Source: Lachnospiraceae bacterium
GTDB lineage: Bacteria; Bacillota; Clostridia; Lachnospirales; Lachnospiraceae
Assembly (NCBI GenBank): GCA_017468395.1
Contig: JAFUIR010000019.1
Coordinates: forward strand, 1 to 64,000
Direction of reading: 5' to 3'
DNA: 64,000 bases
Below the pieces are notes generated by a model that had not been told where the DNA came from, made no database searches, and was given only the letters and a program-made list of their open reading frames with translations. Numbering within the stretch: position 1 is the stretch's first letter; the number at the start of each line of letters is the position of its first letter. Position numbers and translations under genes: made by a program. Of this stretch, positions 59,239 to 64,000 are shown piece after piece.

Positions 59239-59682
59239 TTAAGAAATTAATATGTTCATTTCTTTCATTTTACTTTGAATGATTTCATATGCTGCTTTTG
59301 CATTATCCACATCAAGAACAGCTGCTTCAAAAGGACATATGCCATCTCCTTGCCTGTTTATAATGTTTTCCACCAGTTTGTCATACTCCGTTGCTATATC
59401 ATGTTCTTGCAATACTCTTAATGCAGTTTTACTTATAACACCTGCGTACACAGCCTTTATTCCCAGAAGTACATAAAGAAACGCTGTGGCTTTTCCTATT
59501 ACTTTGTCCGCTGCATAGTATCCCTTAAAATCATCGCCGGATTTGAGCCATTTTACCAAAGGAGCCACACCCCTCTGTGTAGAAACAACACATTTGCCAT
59601 CTTTACACACCACACATGTATACGCCCCCGACAACAACCATTCTTTTGCTTTCTTCATATCTTCCATTATTTTAATCTCCAT
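59239..59682 (-). CDS. DUF1893 family protein
   Basis: 147 aa. The first part, KEWLLSGAYTCVVCKDGKCVVSTQRGVAPLVKWL, and the middle, AADKVIGKATAFLYVLLGIKAVYAGVISKTALRVLQEHDI, match DUF1893, a deaminase-like alpha/beta fold of unknown activity. INRQGDGICPFEAAV retains the Cys position. Soluble cytosolic protein. Lies between the PadR unit and a GNAT gene on the same strand with a gap of 136 bp to padR. Confidence 0.85.
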   Translation of the reverse strand: MEIKIMEDMKKAKEWLLSGAYTCVVCKDGKCVVSTQRGVAPLVKWLKSGDDFKGYYAADKVIGKATAFLYVLLGIKAVYAGVISKTALRVLQEHDIATEYDKLVENIINRQGDGICPFEAAVLDVDNAKAAYEIIQSKMKEMNILIS

Positions 59683-59732
59683 CTAAAACTTGCATCTACA
59701 AATTTGGGGAAAAGTTTGTGCTCTTATATTTC

Positions 59733-60170
59733 TTACAATTCCTTACACATAAACATAATATGTTCACAATTTACAAAACCATTTTTGCCATAAAACTTCG
59801 GTGCAGGTGCATAGCGGTTTGTAGATAATGTCATTCCTGCCAAACCTTTGTCCCTTATGTATTCCTCCATCTTTTCTAACAGCATAGTTCCATATCCCTT
59901 TCGTTGAAGGTCGGGTAGCACAAACATTTCTTCCACAAACACTTCACTGTTGTTCCACCATACTTTTTCGTGACCAAATAACGCTCCACATATCTTACTA
60001 TCCACTTCAATTACATATCCTACAAATTTCTGCATATTATAAAAATCTGACAGATACTCCATTGCCGCTTCCTTGCTCCATCTGCACTGCCATAATTCGT
60101 TGTTATATACGCTACATAAAATTTCCGCACAAGCAGCTATATCAGACTGTTCCATTTTTCTTATATCCAT
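59733..60170 (-). CDS. GNAT family N-acetyltransferase
   Basis: 145 aa from the ATG at 60170 (GAGG upstream); an earlier in-frame start adds eight basic residues. Acetyl-CoA motif A is FVLPDLQRKGYGTMLLEKMEEYI; NRYAPAPKFYGKNGFVNCEHIMF forms the C-terminal strand. The substrate cannot be told. No operon partner of clear function. Confidence 0.88.
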   Translation of the reverse strand: MDIRKMEQSDIAACAEILCSVYNNELWQCRWSKEAAMEYLSDFYNMQKFVGYVIEVDSKICGALFGHEKVWWNNSEVFVEEMFVLPDLQRKGYGTMLLEKMEEYIRDKGLAGMTLSTNRYAPAPKFYGKNGFVNCEHIMFMCKEL

Positions 60171-60256
60171 TTTCAGTAACCTCTTTTTTACCACATTTTC
60201 TTATAAAACTTCAATTTCTATACAAATAGTTTAAATGCGCCTTTCCTATTCCCTCT

Positions 60257-60793
60257 CTATAACTGATACTCCATCTGAATATCATATGGCTCCTTTTCTG
60301 CAATCTGTAAATTCACTTCCATAGTTTCGACACAGCCTAACCTACGATATGCCTCCTGACTCTCTCTTGATGAGTGCGCTGAAATGTATAATTTCTCCGC
60401 TCCAAGTTCTTTCGCAGTGACACATGCAAGTCTAAAAAGTTCTTTACCAATTCCCATTCTTCGAAAAGGTTCTGAGATATGAAACATTTGCAGTTCTATA
60501 TATTGTTTGGTACTTCCAAAGAATTTTTTAGCCACATAAATGTATCCCACTAATTTTTCTTCAAAAAATGCCCCATATGCAAAGCCGTTTTCTTTTATTC
60601 CATCTATCATTTCCCGGGCATTCTCTCTGCATTTTTTCACATCCCAATCCTCTACAAATTCATTCGGTACTAAAATAAGATCATTACCTATTTTTCGCCA
60701 ACATTCCTTAACTTCCTGATGTCGTATAAAACCGTCCAATGAATCAGCATGGATATTTTCTTCTGATAATTTTGTAAAAATGATTGTTGACAT
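60257..60793 (-). CDS. GNAT family N-acetyltransferase
   Basis: 178 aa from the ATG at 60793, which has GGAGGAAAT upstream; an upstream frame of 27 codons is poorly conserved. Acetyl-CoA motif FHISEPFRRMGIGKELFRLACVTAKELG, and SRESQEAYRRLGCVETMEVN follow the GNAT pattern. The N-terminal half includes NDLILVPNEFVEDWD and GAFFEEKLVGYIYVAKKF. Substrate unknown; may be a small-molecule or peptide acetyltransferase. Confidence 0.88.
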   Translation of the reverse strand: MSTIIFTKLSEENIHADSLDGFIRHQEVKECWRKIGNDLILVPNEFVEDWDVKKCRENAREMIDGIKENGFAYGAFFEEKLVGYIYVAKKFFGSTKQYIELQMFHISEPFRRMGIGKELFRLACVTAKELGAEKLYISAHSSRESQEAYRRLGCVETMEVNLQIAEKEPYDIQMEYQL

Positions 60794-60883
60794 TATTTCC
60801 TCCGATATTCTTCCTTTGCTTCTCAACATCCGTGAGAATACACTGTGGTACAATCTGCCACAATGTATTCCCACATAAAGTCA

Positions 60884-61879
60884 TTAGTCTGTCATGCCTT
60901 TATCCATAGATTCTTCCAACCTATGTAGTTTAAACTTTAACTTTTGACTTAGGTTATTCATCCATTCCGGCATATTCTCCACACTCTCACTTAATACATG
61001 CAAAAGAGTCGCATATTCCTGCAAACAGACAATTCGTCTCATTAGCGGCAATGATTGCAGTTGCTCCTTTGTGAAAGTAGTCGCACTGCGATATCCCTCA
61101 AAAAAACATAGAATTGCTTCTTCCCTATTGACATCTTCAATAACCTCGTCAAGTGCATCTATGGCTCTTACAACATCCAATGCATACCAACAGCACATTG
61201 CGTCGTCAAAGTCAATCACGCTGAAAGACTCTTCCTTGTCATCATAGAATACATTATCCGGCTCGAAATCATAATGAATAACGCCATAATCGGATGCAGA
61301 CATGGGAAGTTTCTCTAGTTCCTTACATACCTCCCCAAACTCTCTTCTAACTATTTCCGAAGTTCCATACTCCTTCATTCTCTCTTCTATTTCGCATAGA
61401 AACATTTTGTGGTTACGCCTCTCTTCGGAATGTGGATATTCCTTCATTAACGCATGCAACTCTCCCAATGTTTTTCCATATCCCTGGACAATTTGACGCG
61501 TTCCTTTAGTGTCTTCCAGACTATTTCCCGCCACCTTTTCAAAGCAGGAAACATTGTAAGTTCCCCATTCCGTATGGATTTGTCCAAAAAGTTTTCCTGT
61601 TTTCATCGGCACCGGACGCATAGCAGGGAAGTCCCTCTCTATCAGCCAGTTTATCAGATCTATTTCAGACTCCACATCTGCAAGCGTTTTTTCCTCTACC
61701 GGAGACAATCTTAAAAAGCAGATTCTACCTTCCTTTTTCAATCGGAACGGATAAATGGCATTTGATGAAATTCTAAAATACCGCAACATCTCATCTACCG
61801 AATCTGTGTCACATTCATAAAGTTCCATACATTCCCTTGCCAGGTCAAAGTTCTCAAATAAATATTTTAATTTTAGCAT
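60884..61879 (-). CDS. APH-family phosphotransferase
   Basis: 331 aa. Kinase-like fold with the catalytic loop IHYDFEPDNVFYD (HxDxxxxN) and the metal-binding VIDFDDAMCCWYALDVVRAI. Families with this fold phosphorylate aminoglycosides, macrolides, homoserine or choline; nothing seen here identifies the substrate, and no resistance is claimed. A 19-codon frame with a strong ribosome site and a hairpin lies immediately upstream, so translation may be regulated. Confidence 0.85.
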   Translation of the reverse strand: MLKLKYLFENFDLARECMELYECDTDSVDEMLRYFRISSNAIYPFRLKKEGRICFLRLSPVEEKTLADVESEIDLINWLIERDFPAMRPVPMKTGKLFGQIHTEWGTYNVSCFEKVAGNSLEDTKGTRQIVQGYGKTLGELHALMKEYPHSEERRNHKMFLCEIEERMKEYGTSEIVRREFGEVCKELEKLPMSASDYGVIHYDFEPDNVFYDDKEESFSVIDFDDAMCCWYALDVVRAIDALDEVIEDVNREEAILCFFEGYRSATTFTKEQLQSLPLMRRIVCLQEYATLLHVLSESVENMPEWMNNLSQKLKFKLHRLEESMDKGMTD

Positions 61880-61891
61880 AGTACCCTTTCT

Positions 61892-61910
61892 GCAGGCACT
61901 TCATGCCTGC
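61892..61910 (-). promoter_or_regulatory. Hairpin between leader frame and kinase RBS
   Basis: GCAGGCA (61910-61904) and TGCCTGC (61898-61892) on the minus strand, 5-base loop, directly followed by AGAAAGGG and the kinase ATG. Part of the leader arrangement, not followed by a T tract. Confidence 0.5.
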
Positions 61911-61913
61911 CTG

Positions 61914-61973
61914 TTAATATTCGATATTCACCTTTGTCATTATTTTTCTTTTATCTCGGCTTGTATTTCTCAT
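61914..61973 (-). CDS. Possible leader peptide of the kinase gene
   Basis: 19 codons: MRNTSRDKRKIMTKVNIEY. Ranked as a candidate because AAAGGAGG lies eight bases before the ATG, one of the best ribosome sites in the region, with the stop four bases before a hairpin. The sequence is basic and has no known homologue that I can name. It could be a chance frame; conservation is needed to decide. Confidence 0.4.
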   Translation of the reverse strand: MRNTSRDKRKIMTKVNIEY

Positions 61974-62086
61974 GCCGAACACCTCCTTTCCATACTTCGC
62001 TTTTCTATTTTATATTTGGTAACCCAAACTCTGCTACATCTTGCCGGATACATGAATTTCTATTCTTGCACTTATATCTTCGCTAC

Positions 62087-62665
62087 TCATATCTTGCTTT
62101 CTCTCTCCAAATTTTGTATACCGGCCAGCAATACCTCCACTGACAAATCAAAACTTTCCTTAATAGAGGCCGGATTGCCAAATGCTCCATTATTTACAAG
62201 CAACGCATAACCTTCCAAAAAGCCTCGAAATGTACGTATTAAATGATTTATGGTTTCCTCCGGAATATTCAATGTTCCCATAATCTTGAATAAAACACCA
62301 AATAATTGCTTTGTAGCATTGTGTGTTTCTTCATCTTGAAATTTATTGTACCAAAGCATAGCATTGAATACCCCGGGATTATCTGTTGCATATTCGTAAA
62401 AAGCATAACACATAGCTCTTAGTGCATCATAACCGCTTACTCCCACTACTGCCAGAAGAAGTTTTGTCTCTACCTGTTTCCACCCATACAGCATTAAACT
62501 TTTCTTTAAGTCATCCAAACTATTAATGTGATTGTATAAAGAAGGGGACTGTACACCAAATTCATCCGCTATTATCTTTAACGTAATATTATCCAGCCCT
62601 CTTTCATTCGCTAACCCGGCGGCTCTCTCAACAATAACATTCTTATCAAGTCCTACTCTTGCCAT
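62087..62665 (-). CDS. TetR/AcrR family transcriptional regulator
   Basis: 192 aa. N-terminal HTH: VERAAGLANERGLDNITLKIIADEFGVQSPSLYNHINSLDDLKKSL. The ligand domain, from KLLLAVVGVSGYDALRAMCYAFYEYA onward, resembles the WHG-type TetR C domain. An operator-like palindrome lies in its own promoter, so it should repress itself. Whether it also controls the downstream kinase or the xanthine permease is not known. Confidence 0.88.
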   Translation of the reverse strand: MARVGLDKNVIVERAAGLANERGLDNITLKIIADEFGVQSPSLYNHINSLDDLKKSLMLYGWKQVETKLLLAVVGVSGYDALRAMCYAFYEYATDNPGVFNAMLWYNKFQDEETHNATKQLFGVLFKIMGTLNIPEETINHLIRTFRGFLEGYALLVNNGAFGNPASIKESFDLSVEVLLAGIQNLERESKI

Positions 62666-62710
62666 CTATGTCACCTATTTCTCTAATATTCGTTTGCTAA
62701 TTCAATTTTT

Positions 62711-62740
62711 ATTTTAACTAATGCGATTAGTTTTTGTCAA
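62711..62740 (-). promoter_or_regulatory. tetR-type promoter with overlapping operator
   Basis: TTGACA (62740-62735), 18-base spacer, TAAAAT (62716-62711) on the minus strand. The palindrome AACTAAT-GCG-ATTAGTT (62716-62732) lies in the spacer and touches the -10 box. Confidence 0.7.
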
Positions 62741-62994
62741 GTAGAATTACTTTCTCTTACATATAAGTATATATTAAAAAATTCCTTCCGCAATTTCGGT
62801 AAACTACTGTAACATAATTCTTTAATTTTCTTTTTACGGCACCAAAAAAGATCCTACTGAAACAAAGTTCAATAAGACCTTTTCTACCTAACTTAACTTC
62901 AAACCCGCTTTTAAATGATTTACACTGCCGGCGGTCTCTTATAGATTCGATGCTCGAATCTATAAGTTTCACGTACTTCACTATATATGTTTAC
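62741..62994. other. Gap between tetR promoter and permease
   Basis: 254 bp without a supported gene; a 74-codon minus frame starts with GTG and no ribosome site. The one marked feature is a perfect 13-bp inverted repeat at 62938-62966 (CTTATAGATTCGA, TGC loop). It has no T tract on either strand. Confidence 0.6.
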
Positions 62995-64000
62995 CTATTT
63001 TATCTCCATGTTCTTCGGTAAAGCCAAATTCATAATTATTGATACAAGAAATACTACAGCAACACAGTTTTCAGCAAATACGTTTTGGACCATCTGCGGA
63101 AAAATTGCAAATATCTCCGGTACTTGTGTAAAACCTAATCCAATACTTAAAGATAACGCAACGATTGTAATGTTTCTCTGTGAAAACCCACATTTTGCAA
63201 TCATTTGCAATCCGCTTATAACAATATTACCAAACATCATTAACGTACATCCACCAAGAACTGCATCAGGTAAAGTTGCAAGCAACGCCCCAAACATTGG
63301 AAAAAATCCCGCAAGCACCATAATGGCGCAACCTGTGAATATCGCAAATCTATTCACTACTTTAGTCATAGAAACAAGCCCTACATTTTGGCTGAATGAT
63401 GTAATTGGCAGACATCCAAGTACCCCTGACAATGCACTAATAAAACCATCCGCCGCAATAGAACCGGAGAGTTCTTCTGTAGATACCTCACGATTTAATC
63501 CCGTAGCCGCAACTGCAGATGTATCTCCAATTGTCTCTGTTGCAGACACCAGAAAAATCACTAACACAGAAATAATTGCTCCAATATTAAACTCTGGAAT
63601 AACTGGTAAAATCTGCGGAAAAGAGATGATACCCGCCGTTGCTACCACTGAAAAATCTACCATTCCCATGCAGATAGCAATGATATAACCTACAACCAAC
63701 CCAAATAAAACTGACAGTTGCTTCCAATATCCTTTTGCAAAAATATTAAACAAAATACAACACACTAGGGTAATTGTTCCTAACAAAAGGTTTTGAACTG
63801 AACCAAAATCTGTAGTTCCGGAACCTCCACCAAATGAGGTTGCTCCTACCGATAGCAAGGAAAAACCGATTGCAGTTACTACAGAGGCTGATACAATAGG
63901 AGAAATCAGTTTTACCCAATATTTTGCAAACAATCCAAGTATTCCTTCAATAATGCCACCAACAATAACTGCTCCAATAATCGCATCATAACCATATGTA
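62995..64000 (-). CDS. NCS2 xanthine/uracil permease (partial, 5' end off the right edge)
   Basis: 335 codons visible to the window edge; a TTG at 63933 is only an internal codon, because conserved sequence YGYDAIIGAVIVGGIIEGILGLF continues upstream. Membrane protein with the pattern of UraA/PbuX: SPIVSASVVTAIGFSLLSVG, VSATETIGDTSAVAATG (ion and substrate-site helix 8 region), GVLGCLPITSFSQNVGLVSMT (helix 10). It imports a purine or pyrimidine base with protons. The C terminus is complete; the N-terminal part lies beyond position 64,000. Confidence 0.9.
   Translation of the reverse strand, partial: TYGYDAIIGAVIVGGIIEGILGLFAKYWVKLISPIVSASVVTAIGFSLLSVGATSFGGGSGTTDFGSVQNLLLGTITLVCCILFNIFAKGYWKQLSVLFGLVVGYIIAICMGMVDFSVVATAGIISFPQILPVIPEFNIGAIISVLVIFLVSATETIGDTSAVAATGLNREVSTEELSGSIAADGFISALSGVLGCLPITSFSQNVGLVSMTKVVNRFAIFTGCAIMVLAGFFPMFGALLATLPDAVLGGCTLMMFGNIVISGLQMIAKCGFSQRNITIVALSLSIGLGFTQVPEIFAIFPQMVQNVFAENCVAVVFLVSIIMNLALPKNMEIK

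Noticed and set aside
60884-61879. Aminoglycoside resistance gene
   Set aside because: Only the general APH kinase motifs are seen; no resemblance to a specific resistance enzyme can be stated.
62757-62981. 74-codon minus-strand frame
   Set aside because: GTG start without a Shine-Dalgarno, includes the 13-bp inverted repeat in its first codons, and shows no recognised motif.

Overview
The window looks like part of the chromosome of a gut-dwelling, spore-forming clostridium, most likely Lachnospiraceae. The evidence is a Tn1549-type conjugative element of the kind common in that family, several Lachnospiraceae-type small proteins, a SAM-I riboswitch upstream of metK, a spore-type LysM/GH18 hydrolase, a SleB-type cell wall hydrolase and a bile salt hydrolase. 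No rRNA, tRNA or CRISPR array was found.

Region 1 (1 to about 15,650) is one end of an integrative conjugative element. All genes lie on the minus strand and read right to left: two small proteins (DUF6075, DUF3970), ParA, ParB, a RepA_N-type initiator, a small membrane protein, an unknown protein, PcfB, the VirD4 coupling ATPase, a Maff2 pilin-like protein, a TrbL/VirB6-like channel protein, PrgI, the VirB4 ATPase, a membrane-anchored M23 peptidase, DUF4315, DUF4366, and the first codons of a topoisomerase III. Relaxase and recombinase must lie beyond the left edge. The element abuts the 3' end of lysS. It carries a 7 x 23-bp tandem repeat inside rep (a likely origin), four copies of a perfect or near-perfect palindrome between genes, and several intrinsic terminators between operon genes.

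Region 2 (15,649-36,755) is core chromosome, almost all on the minus strand: lysS-greA, an unknown gene, dusB, coaX, birA, argF, an SPFH/NfeD pair, a cell wall hydrolase, proC, an rRNA/tRNA methyltransferase, pfkA, dnaE, metK behind a SAM-I riboswitch, murA and a LysM-G5-M23 peptidase. A large inverted repeat lies between argF and the SPFH gene.

Region 3 (36,900-50,600) has mixed strands: dinB, a flavin reductase-like protein, a coiled-coil membrane protein, a small alarmone synthetase, a hemolysin III-family membrane protein, galE and a UDP-sugar pyrophosphorylase, a LysM-GH18 spore-type hydrolase, a Ca2+-type P-ATPase, bile salt hydrolase and a cysteine-containing unknown. A likely small RNA sits at 39.5 kb.

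Region 4 (50,600-64,000) is more accessory in character: a diguanylate cyclase with two fused solute-binding domains; an orphan Card1-like CARF nuclease leading a possible operon with ThuA-like and sugar isomerase genes; a three-gene redox cassette (TlpA-like lipoprotein, CXXC mini-protein, NapH-like ferredoxin); a PadR/DUF2812 pair behind a strong promoter with twin operators; DUF1893, two GNAT acetyltransferases, an APH-type kinase with a possible leader peptide, a TetR regulator with an operator inside its promoter, and a partial NCS2 xanthine/uracil permease. Function calls rest on motifs read by eye; no database search was run.
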